From Microcyclospora pomicola (lineage: Eukaryota; Ascomycota; Dothideomycetes; Capnodiales): a stretch of DNA of 64,000 bases. Under the pieces are notes generated by a model. The model had not been told where the DNA came from and ran no database searches. It worked only from the letters and a program-made list of their open reading frames with translations. A program made the translations under genes and the position numbers. Where the stretch lies: positions 434,001 through 498,000 of the forward strand of contig NHNY01000004.1 of NCBI GenBank assembly GCA_002786065.1, written 5' to 3'. Positions 1 to 10,688 of the stretch are shown here, piece after piece. Position 1 is the stretch's first letter, and every line of letters starts with the position of its first letter.

Positions 1-1
1 A

Positions 2-1057
2 GACGGTAACATTTTCGGCCGGCTCTTGAGTCCTGTTGACCAGCCACACACTTCAAGATCATCTGAAATTCCACCGCGGGCATTGCTCAGCCCTCAGACA
101 TCCACGTCATTCCCCATTGCCAATCTTGCACCTGCTCGGAGCCTAAGACTACCCACTCCGCCTTATGACGAAAACGTGGATGCTATGGACATTGACTCTA
201 CACCACCTGCTCAAGTGGGAAATTCCAGAGCACGCAGTCGCAACGGTTTTCACTCAAGTGGTATAGGTCTACCGGATGCCACATTGGCTGTCCGTAGCAC
301 CTACAATTATAACCCGATCGCAGAGCAGCCATCAGGATGGGGTGCTGTTCGGAATGAGACTTTTGCCATTCAGTCGCAAACCCGACAAGACGCAGACCGG
401 CAACGAACGGAACAAGCGCAGCAGAACAAGGCACGATTCACCCACATCGATCCAAGTCCATTTCGCGGCTGTCTACCACAAGCTCCGATGAGTATGGAGC
501 GTCGTTTACGCAACCCACCAACACAGGTGTATTTTAAGAAGACGCCATTGAGCGAACAGCAAAATTTCCTTGGTCAAATGCGTGAAGGCATACGAGGCGG
601 AACCACTTTCAATTCAGACCAGAGCGCAGGAAACGAAGGGCAAGGACATGACTTCGAGGCAGGAGCACCAGCAAGGTTCCGCACGAAAGGAGAATTGGAG
701 CTTCGCCAGAGCGCTTGGCAGCTCCCATCGGATGGCAGAGACACCACCGGCTTGGAAGACATGTTCGGTGGCAGCTTCAACATCGAAGATCGCCCAGCCG
801 TTCACACCCTGTCCCAGACCACCAGGCCTCACAGTGGGGGTACAAGCATTACGCCTAGCATGGTGCTGATTGTAGGTCTTCCGGTGGTTATCATTCTAGC
901 GTTTTCGACAGAGTCAATTCGACGACCCACAGCTTTGTGGTTGCTTCGCATACTCATGGACGCGGGGGTTCTACCTCGTGATGACATCACGGCGCAAGCT
1001 ATGGATCGTGATCCATCTGCTGTAGCAATAATGGGCAATGATGGCACTACACAATGA
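2..1057 (+). CDS. Inner nuclear membrane protein Ima1-like, C-terminal part (5' truncated by window edge)
   Basis: The frame is open from the first bases, so the true start lies upstream of the window; about 351 residues are visible. The visible part is mostly disordered and Ser/Pro/Gln-rich, with an acidic PTPPYDEN...AMDID patch, then a short basic block (SMERRLRNPP, then a Phe/Lys segment), and ends with a hydrophobic segment near residues 285-305 (VLIVGLPVVIILAF) followed by a second weaker one. From memory, that order (disordered linker, LRNPP block, terminal membrane segment) resembles fungal Ima1/Samp1 inner nuclear membrane proteins, which anchor heterochromatin or link it to the envelope. 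The zinc-binding N-terminal domain that would prove this lies outside the window. An unrelated fungal membrane protein remains possible. Confidence 0.6.
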   Translation, partial: DGNIFGRLLSPVDQPHTSRSSEIPPRALLSPQTSTSFPIANLAPARSLRLPTPPYDENVDAMDIDSTPPAQVGNSRARSRNGFHSSGIGLPDATLAVRSTYNYNPIAEQPSGWGAVRNETFAIQSQTRQDADRQRTEQAQQNKARFTHIDPSPFRGCLPQAPMSMERRLRNPPTQVYFKKTPLSEQQNFLGQMREGIRGGTTFNSDQSAGNEGQGHDFEAGAPARFRTKGELELRQSAWQLPSDGRDTTGLEDMFGGSFNIEDRPAVHTLSQTTRPHSGGTSITPSMVLIVGLPVVIILAFSTESIRRPTALWLLRILMDAGVLPRDDITAQAMDRDPSAVAIMGNDGTTQ

Positions 1058-3232
1058 CCCTTGCAGGACTCCCAATGGAAATGTGCGGATGACGACTGTG
1101 AGCAATTACTTCCAGAGCTGTCAGATGTAGAGTCATACCAGCTTCTTGCGTGGGCTTCGTATAGCGACAGGCGTTTTTGGGAAGCAGGTACTTTTTAGAT
1201 ACCCCATTTGCCTTGGAATGCAGGATCATGAAGCCGCTGAAGCGCAAGCATAGCGATGAACGGTTGGTGGTCGTCGACGAGGCATAAGCGATGATACCGT
1301 GCTATACATCGTCACGTTGTTCTTCCGACAACCCGATCCTGGTCCGAATTGCATCTCCACTTTCGTATTGCATATGCGCAGAAGGTTCTGGCTGTAGATC
1401 CCGGCATGTTCTCCACTAGCTACGAGACAAAGGGATCAATGCATCTAGGGGCGACCCTGTTAGATACGAGCACGTCTGCTCCACTGCTGAGCATTCGACA
1501 TGCGACGAATACTTTCCGTAATGAAGTAGTGGGCCTTTTCGGCCGCGTCAGCAAGCCACAGGTGAAGCGTGGTGGGACCGAAATTCACCGATGCTTTTTG
1601 CGCCTGCTCGACACCGCATCGGCTCTACCTCTTGAGTGCAGCTCGGACTGCTATGTATGATGGAAGAAGTCGAAGCCGGTTCCCTAGGGTTCGCGCGATG
1701 TGACGATCATGCCATGCTGCAATGCTGGGTGGAGGATCGCAAATCCAGCCTCGTAGCTAATCGATCCTCGATTCCATGAGTCCCATCACACCGTGTCAGC
1801 CTTGCGGCCCGCAGCGCGGAAGCGGTAGTGTTAAGTGGACTGCATGCGATGGAACAGAGCCTTCTCGCCTCGAACTTCTCACACGTCGACGTACCCTAAC
1901 GGCTCGGTCTCCGCAGATGACTTGCTGACAGTCGCGGCTTCGATCTCCGCCATTCTTCGGCTCTGTGATGGAGGACCCGTGCCCGAGTCGTGCAAGCAGA
2001 CCCTTCCGGCGAAAACGGCGCTCTAGAACCATGCGGCACTGGGCTTGGTACACGTGGCTGAGGCTTGTGCGGCCGGGCCATCAGCCCTGCTGTCAGCGGA
2101 TTGCGCCGATCAGGTACGTGGCACCTCCAACTCCACCCGGACGGCTGGCCGGATGTACGCCGCGGTACCTGCAGTAAATTGCCTTTGCTGGGTTTTCGCA
2201 TGTCTCCACGTATGCGACTCGCGATCGCGACCGCAAGCTTGCGACGTGTGCTGCGTCGTAATGGCGAGGACGCACCCTTCCCCGCCCGCGATCTCGCCAA
2301 TCAACGTTGGTTCGCCGGAGGTCGGACCGGCAGACACTTTGCGCACAATGCGCAAATGAAGGATTGCAATCATCGGCGCAATCTTCAGAAGTCTTCCAGC
2401 TCGCTTCCTCGTCGCGACACTATAATCGTGTCCGAATTCGAGGACTTCTGAGACCGTCGGTGGCCGGCAGACGGCGCCGCCTGCGACCACTCACCAGCTT
2501 AGGTGGAGTTGGAGATATTGCCCAATCGAGACTGCGGTTGCGAGCCGTCAGAAGGTGGACTTTTTCGATGTCTCTTATTCACTATCGCAAGCATAAAGCA
2601 ATTCCACCCGCACTTCCTTGCAGGTGCAGTCGTTGAGGCGGGTGGATACTACACCCCGGCCCATACAAAAGTTTTGAGTTTCTTAACCGCCGGGTACCTG
2701 ATTCGTCAACATTCCGACTAAAATATTACTGCAGCAAGCAGACACCACACCATTCCACCATACTCTCCTATGAGAAGGGAGCAGATCCCTGTTTCACGCT
2801 AGGGGCGCTATCTTGCGTCGTAGGGAATGCAACCGTCTGCTTGTGCCGTCAAGCCATGTCCTTTGCGATTCGTTAGCAATGCTCCTAGGGCTTATTCTGC
2901 CTTGTGGACGTGAGAGTTTTCTCGTGGGCTACATTCCATCGGCAGGTCTTGCCATCCACTTCTGCCCTCCCGGCCTCGCATATGGGAGATCATCAGAATG
3001 GTGAACGGACAGCGAGCGCGTCTGTGGAATAGAGGATTATGACGGTTGAGTGCAGCTATGCGCTCGCGCATACTTCGGGTCCATATAAGTATCGAGCTCT
3101 GCGTCCCTGTCTCTTCCGGTCTCATCAGCAGCAGCCCAGCACAGTAACAGCACAGTCCAGTCCTTTACACAATCCTTTTACCTTATCACACTCCTTTCAC
3201 CACACGGTACACCACCAACCACATCATACATC
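1058..3232. other. Intergenic, 2.2 kb, no supported gene
   Basis: Only short overlapping open frames on both strands, with no recognisable domain, no credible splice pattern and no repeat. The last 200 bases are the promoter and CT/CA-rich leader of the secreted-protein gene that follows. Confidence 0.6.
3084..3089 (+). promoter_or_regulatory. TATA-like element
   Basis: TATAAG about 145 bases before the ATG at 3233, followed by a pyrimidine and CA-rich leader. Position and context fit a core promoter of a strongly expressed secreted protein. Confidence 0.45.
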
Positions 3233-3822
3233 ATGATCTCCGGACTTGCTCTCACTTCCCTTTTGGCCATGGGTGCCGCTGCCTCGCCTCTCCTCAGGCG
3301 TCAGGACCAGACCTTCAACATCAACGTTGTCAACAACTGCGGCAGCGATCTCAGCATTGGTGGCTACCAGCTCAGCGAGAGCGGAGCCTCCCAGACCATT
3401 GCTTCACAGGACGTGGCCGCCAACGGTGGCACCGCTACCTTCGTCGCCGACTTCAACGGTGTTACTCAGCGTTTGTCCACCATGGATGTCAACAACCAAT
3501 ACGTTGCGCAGTCCCTCTTCGAGTTTGGCTACTCTGCCTACAGCGGCCAAACCGGCACTGCGTGAGTCTTGATCGTCGTGCGCTTGTTTCGAAGCAATGC
3601 TAACCGGATCCCAGCTACGACCTCTCACTCATGGGCGAGACCACCCCGACTATGCAGGTCGTCCCGGCCAACAGCAACTGCGAGACCAAGATCTGCAACG
3701 CTGCCAACGGCTACCCAGAGGACCAGTGCTGGACCAACGCTGACCAGGTCAACGACGGCTCCCCAGCTGACACCACCTGCTACTACGGCCCAACTGACTT
3801 CACCGTCACTTACTGCGTCTAA
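3233..3822 (+). CDS. Small secreted BYS1/antigenic thaumatin-like protein
   Basis: Two exons, 3233-3561 and 3615-3822, joined across a 53-nt intron (GTGAGT, branch GCTAAC, acceptor CCAG), giving 178 residues. Residues 1-20 are a signal peptide (hydrophobic core then AAAS), followed by a dibasic LLRR|QD site at about 24 that looks like a Kex2 processing site. The mature part begins with a beta-strand-like NINVVNNCGSDL and carries paired cysteines late in the chain (CETKIC, QCW, TCYYGP, TYC terminal). This arrangement resembles the Blastomyces yeast-phase BYS1/antigenic thaumatin-like family of extracellular or wall-associated proteins; their biochemical role is unclear. Upstream TATA and a long leader suggest regulated secretion. 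The family assignment is from pattern memory; secretion itself is well supported. Confidence 0.75.
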
Positions 3823-5145
3823 GTCTCTCCTTCCAACCAGCAATCATAGACGACAAAGAGAACGGTATGGCGTTTGAGGGGCGATTTGGACTGCGATATC
3901 CTTTTCGGTATCGTCAGATGACTCAACGACGGGTGGCGCATGAGCGGATGGATGGGACGGGATCCCTTGAATTCGAATCATACATGACCTCTGGAGGTTT
4001 TATATAGGGACAGCAATGAAATCTCATCGCTCTCCAACAGACAAAGTCGTCGCGTGCTTCAGCTGTTCGTGCTTATGTATCGTGTTGTGTTTGGAATTAC
4101 GACTACCAACATCAGCTATCTGCGCGCACAACAGTCGCTTGATAGGCAGCGATGAGTAGACCATAGTCAGAATGCCCTATATATACTCTACATGCCATCT
4201 ACACCCACCGCTACAGCTTCTGATACTCTTCTGTTCTTCCTTGCGACCAGAGTCAACTTGAATTGAAGAGGTCTACCTCGACCGCTGCGGAAGGACGGTC
4301 GCCGCTCGTCGTCGCCGACGCTCAATCGTATTGCGCCAATTTCGTCTAACGTGCATCGCGTCGTGCAACTGATCTGGCGCAATGCATTCCTCCAGCTAAA
4401 CCATTGTGTCACATTCTCACAGGCGCATGCCGAGAGGGATGGAGCCACACCTATCCCTTCATGGAGGTAATGGTAGGCCAAAATGGTGGCCCTTTCGTCC
4501 GTCGGGTAAAAATTTCTGTGCGTTCCGCTGCTATGCGCTCGTATTCTGCGAACGCACCAGTGCAAGGCCCACAGCCGCAGCTAAACGGGGAAGAGCTTTG
4601 CTTATTACATTTTTTGTAACCGGTGCAATCAAGCAGAAACTGACGGTGATGGAGGTGCGAAAAGATTGCTCTTTGATATTGCTTGGCCATTATGTGACGT
4701 GACAAGCAGAGGAGTGACTGCTCTGCAGTAGTAAGGGCACGACACAGGACAATGATGCTCTCAGCGCACGGTTTTCTTTTTACAGATTTGAGTACTCGTT
4801 GAAAGGGCTACAGCGCCATAAGGACGTATAGCGACGACACAAGCAAATATGGGCATTTCTTCATGCGGGCATTGGAGGTGCATATACCAGTATTGGAGAG
4901 GTTGATAGCGGTGTGCAGCAGTCTGGCAGTCCATTGGAGAGTGACGTGGGGCCGATCATATCGGCTCCGCATCTGGAAGACGACTACACCTTTCGAAGCT
5001 TGATAGAAGCTGCATTTCGTCATTGGTATAAGGACCAGAAGTGGTAGAGGTTAGTATAAAGTGAACCGGCTTTAACTCACCTGCGGCAAAGTCGAGATGG
5101 CGTCTTCCATCATTCGGTCACTATCGCTACTCGAGTCCCGCAACA
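3823..5145. other. Intergenic, 1.3 kb, no supported gene
   Basis: No convincing coding region. Several AT-rich TATATA stretches (about 3998 and 4175) and the core promoter of the next gene. Confidence 0.6.
5055..5060 (+). promoter_or_regulatory. TATA box upstream of the lactonohydrolase-like gene
   Basis: TATAAA 86 bases before the ATG at 5146, a typical spacing for a fungal TATA promoter. Confidence 0.5.
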
Positions 5146-6405
5146 ATGAAAGGCCAATTCTGTCTGGTTGCCGGTGTCTGGTTGGCAGTCGCCAATGCAC
5201 AAACGCCGCCGACTGGAGTGTCTCTGCCGCTGGCTGAAGCATGCGGTCCTGCAAATGCAAGCATAGTCTGTATCAATCGCTATGCGACTGTCATGCCTTA
5301 TCACTTCTTCCGACAGTCCCAAACCACTGCATTGGAGAATGGATTTGGTCAAACCGCCGTGCCGAATGATACTTCGTTCGGCCTCGTCGCCGGCGCAACA
5401 TTCCTCATCTTCGACCATGAGCGTGGCTTTGAGATTCTGGGAAACCAGCCGTCATATGAGAAGGTCTTCAATGTCAGCGAAGCTGTCCATGAAGCACCTG
5501 TGTACGTCCCAAGCTTGAACAAGCTCTTTCTGAGCCAGCTCGCACCACCGACAGGATATCTGCCACAACTCGTCGTGGATCTGAACAACGACCCGCCCAC
5601 CTTGAGCACGTTTCTTAGTGATCCTCCAGTGTACGCACCAAATGGCGGAACATTCCACGATGGCCTGATCTACTGGGGTGCATCCGGTGGCAACAACAGC
5701 ATTGGCGGCACTGAGCAACGAGTCAGCCTTCGCACCCTCGATCCCCATACCAACAAGACTAGAACACTGCTGAACAACTACTTTGGCTACTACTTCAACA
5801 CTATAGACGATCTGTTCGTCGACAAGTCCGGTGCAATCTGGTTCACGGATCCACAATACTCCTGGTTCAACCGCCTCACTGACACGCCACCACAGCTACA
5901 GGCAGCAACTTATCGCTTCGATCCTGCCACAGGCGCCGTGACAATGATTGAGAGTACGCTCGTCCAGCCAAACGGTATTGCCCTGTCGCCAGATGAGAAG
6001 CACGTCTACATCTCCGATTCTGGCGCAGAAACTGGATCCGTCCTTGCTAGTGGCCCGCCCGGTCTGGTGTACAATCAAACGGGCATGAGAGTGGTCTACA
6101 AGTACGATCGTATCGACAACGGCACTCATATCACGAACAAGCGTCCGATCTGGTACGCGCAGGAATTGATTCCTGATGGGCTCAAGGTTGCTGCCAACGG
6201 GTATATTGTGACTGCTACTGGCAAGGGTGTTGACATCTTGGATTCTTTCGGCGTCTTGATCTTGCGCATCCAGACCGATTTCATCGTCCAGAATTTCACG
6301 TGGGTTGGAAAGAAGCTGACGGAGTTCTGGATTACGGGCGAAGGAGGGATCGCGAGGGTCAGGTGGGAACTGAAAGGCCAGGACTTGGCGGCGGCATGTT
6401 CTTAA
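5146..6405 (+). CDS. Secreted SMP-30/gluconolactonase-like beta-propeller (lactonohydrolase type)
   Basis: Intronless, 419 residues. Residues 1-18 form a signal peptide ending ANA|Q. The body has the blade motifs of the SMP-30/gluconolactonase/LRE superfamily: NGGTFHDGLIYWGASGG, DDLFVDKSGAIWFTDPQYSW, QPNGIALSPDEKHVYISDSG and a late ANGYIVTATGKGVDIL. In this family the Asn/Asp/Glu residues at the blade edges bind a divalent metal and hydrolyse lactones. The NGIALSPDEKxVYISD strand is the most diagnostic. Several Asn-x-Ser/Thr sites fit secretion. It is close in size to fungal lactonohydrolases that open aldonate or pantoyl lactones; the actual substrate cannot be read from the sequence. The start is the only in-frame ATG giving a signal peptide. 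Confidence 0.85.
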   Translation: MKGQFCLVAGVWLAVANAQTPPTGVSLPLAEACGPANASIVCINRYATVMPYHFFRQSQTTALENGFGQTAVPNDTSFGLVAGATFLIFDHERGFEILGNQPSYEKVFNVSEAVHEAPVYVPSLNKLFLSQLAPPTGYLPQLVVDLNNDPPTLSTFLSDPPVYAPNGGTFHDGLIYWGASGGNNSIGGTEQRVSLRTLDPHTNKTRTLLNNYFGYYFNTIDDLFVDKSGAIWFTDPQYSWFNRLTDTPPQLQAATYRFDPATGAVTMIESTLVQPNGIALSPDEKHVYISDSGAETGSVLASGPPGLVYNQTGMRVVYKYDRIDNGTHITNKRPIWYAQELIPDGLKVAANGYIVTATGKGVDILDSFGVLILRIQTDFIVQNFTWVGKKLTEFWITGEGGIARVRWELKGQDLAAACS

Positions 6406-6774
6406 TCTTGTAATGCTTGAGAATTCATGGCTAAGACTTCAACTTCGACCGAGGCGACTGTGTAGGAGATCTCGCAGCAGTGATCATCTCAATGTGATGA
6501 GCTCGATAAAATGTGCGCAATGGCAGAACAGGGCAGAATTGTGCCACTCGGTCGAAGTTACCAGGATCGAGTGTGTCACGTGATCATGATCTTCAAGCTT
6601 TACTGTCAACATTTGAAGGGTATTCTTCAACTTGTTACTATTCTGGTGTCAAGGTTTCAAAGCGTCTCAGCATGGCTTTCGTAGCAGGAAAAGGAGAATT
6701 TGTTGCACTGTTTTAATGCCGTTTGGACTCTGGCATCGATCCTTCGCCAGTCTGATAATGGAAAGGGATTGGAG
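6406..6774. other. Intergenic and promoter region of FOL3
   Basis: No gene. It contains the TCACGTGA palindrome listed separately. The coding frame of the next gene is open a little upstream of the chosen ATG, but lacks an earlier ATG. Confidence 0.5.
6576..6583. promoter_or_regulatory. TCACGTGA palindrome (E-box/CDEI-like)
   Basis: A perfect 8-base palindrome 192 bases before the FOL3 start. TCACGTGA is the consensus of Cbf1-type bHLH factors, which control sulfur and methionine genes and centromeres in yeasts. Binding here is an inference; a single 6-base core will also occur by chance. Confidence 0.35.
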
Positions 6775-8112
6775 ATGATCGAACTCGGCCTCCAGCGCAT
6801 CAGTAGACTGTTGTCGGAAACAGCCCTTCCATGGCGGGCCATCCACGTCGCCGGCACTAATGGCAAAGGCTCGATCTGCGCAGCCATCACGGCGTCTCTT
6901 CAGGTATACAACACGTCTCAGTACCGAAGGTCGAATCATCTCCCGGCATTCAAGCTTGCGCAGTACGTCAGCCCGCACTTGATCGATCGCTGGGATTGTA
7001 TCTCCATCGACCGGGAACCTGTGTCATCTTCACTGTTCTCTCAGGTCGAGGAGAAAGTGCTCGCTCGCAATGTAAAGCATGCCATCAAGGCGAGCGAGTT
7101 CGAGATACTGACTGCTACTGCTTTTGAGCTTTTCACGCAGCAGAAAGTCGATGTTGGGATCATCGAGGTAGGAATGGGCGGGCGCTTGGATGCCACGAAC
7201 ATTCTAGGTCAGCGTGAAGAAGAAGGAATGTTCGAAAGGCTTGGAGGCGTGTCGTTTAGGCCACCACCACTTGTCACCGCCATCGGGAAAATCGGTCTGG
7301 ACCATCAAGCATTTCTGGGCAATTCATTGCAAAAAATCGCCGCAGAAAAGGCAGGGATCATGAAACCCAACGTGCCGGTCGTCATAGACACTTCTAACCC
7401 GCCAGAGGTGCTGGCAGTTTTGAAGACAAAGGCGGGAGACCGTAACATCGACTATCCTGCGAGCACTGAAGCATCCATACCACGCGATCTGCCACAGCAT
7501 GTCCGGGAAAACCTCCGTGTCGCGCAAACTGCGACCTTCTCTGCTTTGTCACAGCTGGGCTGTCTACCACCGTTTGCCGACATAGATTGGACGAGCAGTC
7601 ATATGCAGGATCTAAAAAAGGCCATGTTGACGGCTTGTCTTGAACAGCAAGTTGCTGGCCGCCAACAATTGATCGACCTTGCGAGGCTGACAAACCGCCA
7701 GTCACCTGTTCTTTGCGACGGCGCACACAATGCGCAGTCCGCCGAAGTGCTAGCCATCACTGTCCAGAAGATGCGCGTCCAGGCCAACAAACCCATCACC
7801 TGGGTTCTCGCCACCTCGAATTCGAAAGACTGCCGCGAGACCCTACGGCCTTTGCTACGACCTGGAGATGCTGTGCATGCTGTCGCGTTCGGACCTGTGG
7901 ATGGCATGCCGTGGGTGGCAGCTACGGATCCCAAGGAAATCATGACTGCTGTGCAGGAAATTGAACCTCACCTGAGCAAATGCGTCAATCATGGTTCTGA
8001 TCTGAAGGAAGCTCTGAACAGTGCTAGCGAGACTGCGAATGAGGGACCATTGGTCATTGCAGGCAGTCTGTACCTGATCGGAGACGTGCATAGGCTTTTG
8101 CGATCATCCTGA
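6775..8112 (+). CDS. FOL3: Dihydrofolate synthase (Mur-ligase family)
   Basis: 445 residues, single exon. The start at MIELGLQRI is chosen because it is the first in-frame ATG and matches the usual N-terminus of Fol3/FPGS-type enzymes. The ATP-binding loop is HVAGTNGKGS (24-33). Further family motifs are the GMGGRLDATN loop, a TAIGKIGLDHQAFLG stretch with metal/substrate residues, and the C-terminal Mur-ligase LCDGAHN motif. The enzyme adds glutamate to dihydropteroate to make dihydrofolate, in cytosol or mitochondria. The length and the short N-terminus fit Fol3 rather than the longer folylpolyglutamate synthase Met7, but the two are paralogues and the split should be confirmed by phylogeny. 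Confidence 0.85.
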   Translation: MIELGLQRISRLLSETALPWRAIHVAGTNGKGSICAAITASLQVYNTSQYRRSNHLPAFKLAQYVSPHLIDRWDCISIDREPVSSSLFSQVEEKVLARNVKHAIKASEFEILTATAFELFTQQKVDVGIIEVGMGGRLDATNILGQREEEGMFERLGGVSFRPPPLVTAIGKIGLDHQAFLGNSLQKIAAEKAGIMKPNVPVVIDTSNPPEVLAVLKTKAGDRNIDYPASTEASIPRDLPQHVRENLRVAQTATFSALSQLGCLPPFADIDWTSSHMQDLKKAMLTACLEQQVAGRQQLIDLARLTNRQSPVLCDGAHNAQSAEVLAITVQKMRVQANKPITWVLATSNSKDCRETLRPLLRPGDAVHAVAFGPVDGMPWVAATDPKEIMTAVQEIEPHLSKCVNHGSDLKEALNSASETANEGPLVIAGSLYLIGDVHRLLRSS

Positions 8113-8244
8113 GAGCGCCTCAGGTCCAAATCGGTCATAGCATAGATGATGGCGCTGGGTGACTCTCCAAGGAAGAGAGATTATGTACAAGATCTATCGA
8201 AGCTGCGCTTGAATTAAGGCTTCTCCGTATCAACACATTCACAT

Positions 8245-9359
8245 TTACAGTCTATCAAGTTTCTTAGCAAGTTTTCCGACCAGCGGCGTATGCTTTCCAT
8301 TAATTTCCCAGATCTGGCGTTCGACTGATTTCGCCGTCGCGAAGATGCGATCCGACCGTACTGATTCAGGGACGATCTTGCCATGGATCGTCGCGTGATC
8401 GAGCAGCGCTTGCGTGCTTCGGCACTCGTGGATCGCCAGAGAGCGGGGCGCGTGGTCGTTCGCGCCCGCGATCAGACCCGGCTTCAGGCGGTACCGTGTC
8501 GTGCGTAGAAACATGGGTGTTGCGGCGATCTCGGCAAGATGCTAGAAGGAAGGTTCTCAGCTCGGGATCCAAGATCGCTTTCACAAGATCCTTACCTGTG
8601 AACGGTACCAGTCGTCGATTTCTGCATCTTGGCCATCCGCTGGCTCAATCCACACCGCGACCATTGAGGTTCCTCTTACTGTTTCGTGTTAGCCATCGTC
8701 CATGATACTGGCAGTGATAATGTGAGTACCTTTGCTTCCATGACGCCCTTCATATCGCTGGATGGCTTCATACGACCGCATCTCCGTCGCGAAGATCTCC
8801 GCCGCGGCACGGCCACTTTTGCTCGAAGGCGGGCGACCACGGTTGTTGGAGAACCGTGCCAACGCCGCCGACGTCTTGGCCTCATTCAAGTCCTCGAATC
8901 TGGTCAACAGCGCGCGAGGTCCGCCATGCTGGGCGCGGTAGCCGTTGCGCCAGTCGCCGCCTCGTGCTCCGGGACGGGTGTTCTGTACATTCCAGACCAG
9001 CGAGACACTTTCGGCGCGCAGCAGTTTGGGGATCAATAGAGTGCTAACGATGTTGGGGAAGTCTTCGGGGAGTGTGCCTTCTAGTGATGGCCAGACGGAG
9101 ATCCAGACCAGACCCTCGTCTTCCTGGACATTATCCTTGGTGCGCCGGCGCAATTGTGTCAGAAAGCTTTGTACCGCGTTGAGTGTCATCGCCGGACCAT
9201 CTGGCGTACAGATTGCCAATAATCGCCAGGCGCGTTTAGATGATGGTGGACTTTCCCATGTTGCTTATCTTCTGGAGCATAGATGATTACCTAGCATGGC
9301 TGATGAAGTCGAGACATGAGGAGGCCCGAGAACGAATCCGGGGCTGGCAAAAGCATATT
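8245..9359 (-). CDS. EthD-like dimeric alpha/beta-barrel domain protein (N-terminus uncertain)
   Basis: Supported exons on the minus strand: 9200-8730, 8678-8596 and 8541-8245, joined by 51-nt and 54-nt introns with frame preserved (donors GTACTC and GTAAGG, branch GCTAAC in the first). A possible upstream exon 9359-9291 ends in frame across an intron with CTAAAC branch and CGCCAG acceptor; I found no confident first exon, so the 5' end is open. The C-terminal half reads TSMVAVWIEPADGQDAEIDDWYRSQHLAEI then RTTRYRLKPG, the pattern of EthD/ABM-like barrels (D-D-W-Y-x-x-x-H-L). Such fungal proteins are often two barrels in tandem, acting as monooxygenase or dehalogenase-like enzymes or without known substrate. 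No catalytic assignment is possible. It is divergent from the AhpD-like gene at 9711. Confidence 0.6.
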
Positions 9360-9710
9360 CTGTAACAAGTAACGGTTAATTAGCGAGATCGACACTGTTA
9401 TCATTTGACCTTGTGTTCATCAGCGCTGGTCAAGAACATAGCGATTTTCGGAGACAGGGCTGTAGAGAAGCAGCATCGTTGTCTGTGTTGGTGAAGTGAA
9501 ACATGACGGGAGCCGAACCAGACATCAAGCCCATGTCATGTAGAGCTTAAGCATGATGTCTTACAAAGAGTGGACCCACCACACTATGCGGGCACCTAGT
9601 TACGGGGATACTTCTCATCAATACATAGGTCTGCGCACATACAGCTATGAGGAATCCCTCCACATATCCACAGCAACAAGTTCTTCGCCGAACGTAGTCG
9701 TGTTCTAAAC
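9360..9710. promoter_or_regulatory. Divergent intergenic region between EthD-like and AhpD-like genes
   Basis: About 350 bases separating two oppositely transcribed genes. It may hold the first exon of the minus-strand gene. A plausible initiation region for the plus gene lies just before 9711. No repeat or clear operator seen. Confidence 0.4.
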
Positions 9711-10688
9711 ATGGCTCTCACGAACCCGAGCGCCGAAGATGCCATGAAGCTCTTCCAACACATCGAGACATCATTCCCTTCTCAATCCCTAGGTGACGAC
9801 AAATGGTACATCCTGACCGTATGTCCACCGAGCCGCGTGAAGAACCAGAAGCCAGACCATTGACGGCATTCCAAGCTCTGCGCTCTCGCCGCTGGTGGCC
9901 ATCCAGGCTTCGCCGGAAATCTATATCAGTACCTCGTGAGCAAGCCTGAATATAGCAGTGCTGCGCAACGCCAGGCTCTGATGCGTCGGCTGCGAGAAGC
10001 GCTGGTCAAGTCTGTGAGTGTAGTCGGGGTCCCGAGGCCGCTGGAGGCGGTGTTTTCGATTGGCGAATTGCAGAGGGAGGAAGACAAGAATTATTCATTC
10101 TCGCGGTTCGTGTGGCTAGAATCTATCACTGCATTCACGCATCGGTTCACAAGGCTAAGAAAGCTGACGCGGATGAACAGAGAGAACTGGCAATCAGGCC
10201 CAGAGAACGCGCAACGTGGGAAGGACTGGCTGGCTCAGATCTACCGCCATAATGATGTCCAGACGCAGGAGATGATGGCTGCTCATAAGGACTTCCGTAA
10301 GCTTGCATGTACTCACCTTTGATTCCATCGAGTACATGCTGAAGTCAAGACGAACAGGGTGGCTCTCGGTAGAGATTACCTACGGTCTGTATCTCTCTGA
10401 CCACAGCATCCTCGGGCCTGTGGAGACCGAGCTTGTGGTGCTGTCCGGTATAATGATGCAGAACATGGCACGAGAGACCGGTTGGCATCTACGCGGCACC
10501 CGTCGGATTGGTGTCAGCGCCGCAGACGTCGAGCTGATCCAGCAATGTGTGAGTCTGTTTCGACCGGAAAGACAGGTGAGATCTCTCGCTGACTTTGGGC
10601 ATACCTACAGATCGAGAAAGTCGCTACGTTCTGTGGTTTGACGCTGAACAAAGTGCCACGTGTAAAGGATGTCGAGCATGAAGTATGA
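9711..10688 (+). CDS. AhpD-like / carboxymuconolactone decarboxylase-fold protein
   Basis: Five exons, 9711-9818, 9876-10105, 10181-10296, 10358-10548 and 10611-10688, total 240 residues; every junction keeps frame and three introns have GCTGAC-like branch sites. The joins restore the conserved fungal AhpD-like blocks: LCALAAGGHPGFAGNLYQYL, LREALVKSVSVVGVPRPLEA, NYSFSRENW, ITYGLYLSDHSIL, VLSGIMMQN, ETGWHLRGTRRIG. This all-helical fold is used by alkylhydroperoxide reductase partners and by decarboxylases. The CxxC redox pair of bacterial AhpD is not visible, so peroxidase activity is not supported. The fungal group has no settled substrate. The fourth intron (10297-10357) was placed by the family alignment, since several AG sites compete. 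Confidence 0.75.

Noticed and set aside
1796-2490. Cluster of overlapping open frames on both strands
   Set aside because: GC-rich DNA opens frames by chance; none shows a domain, splice logic or a credible start.
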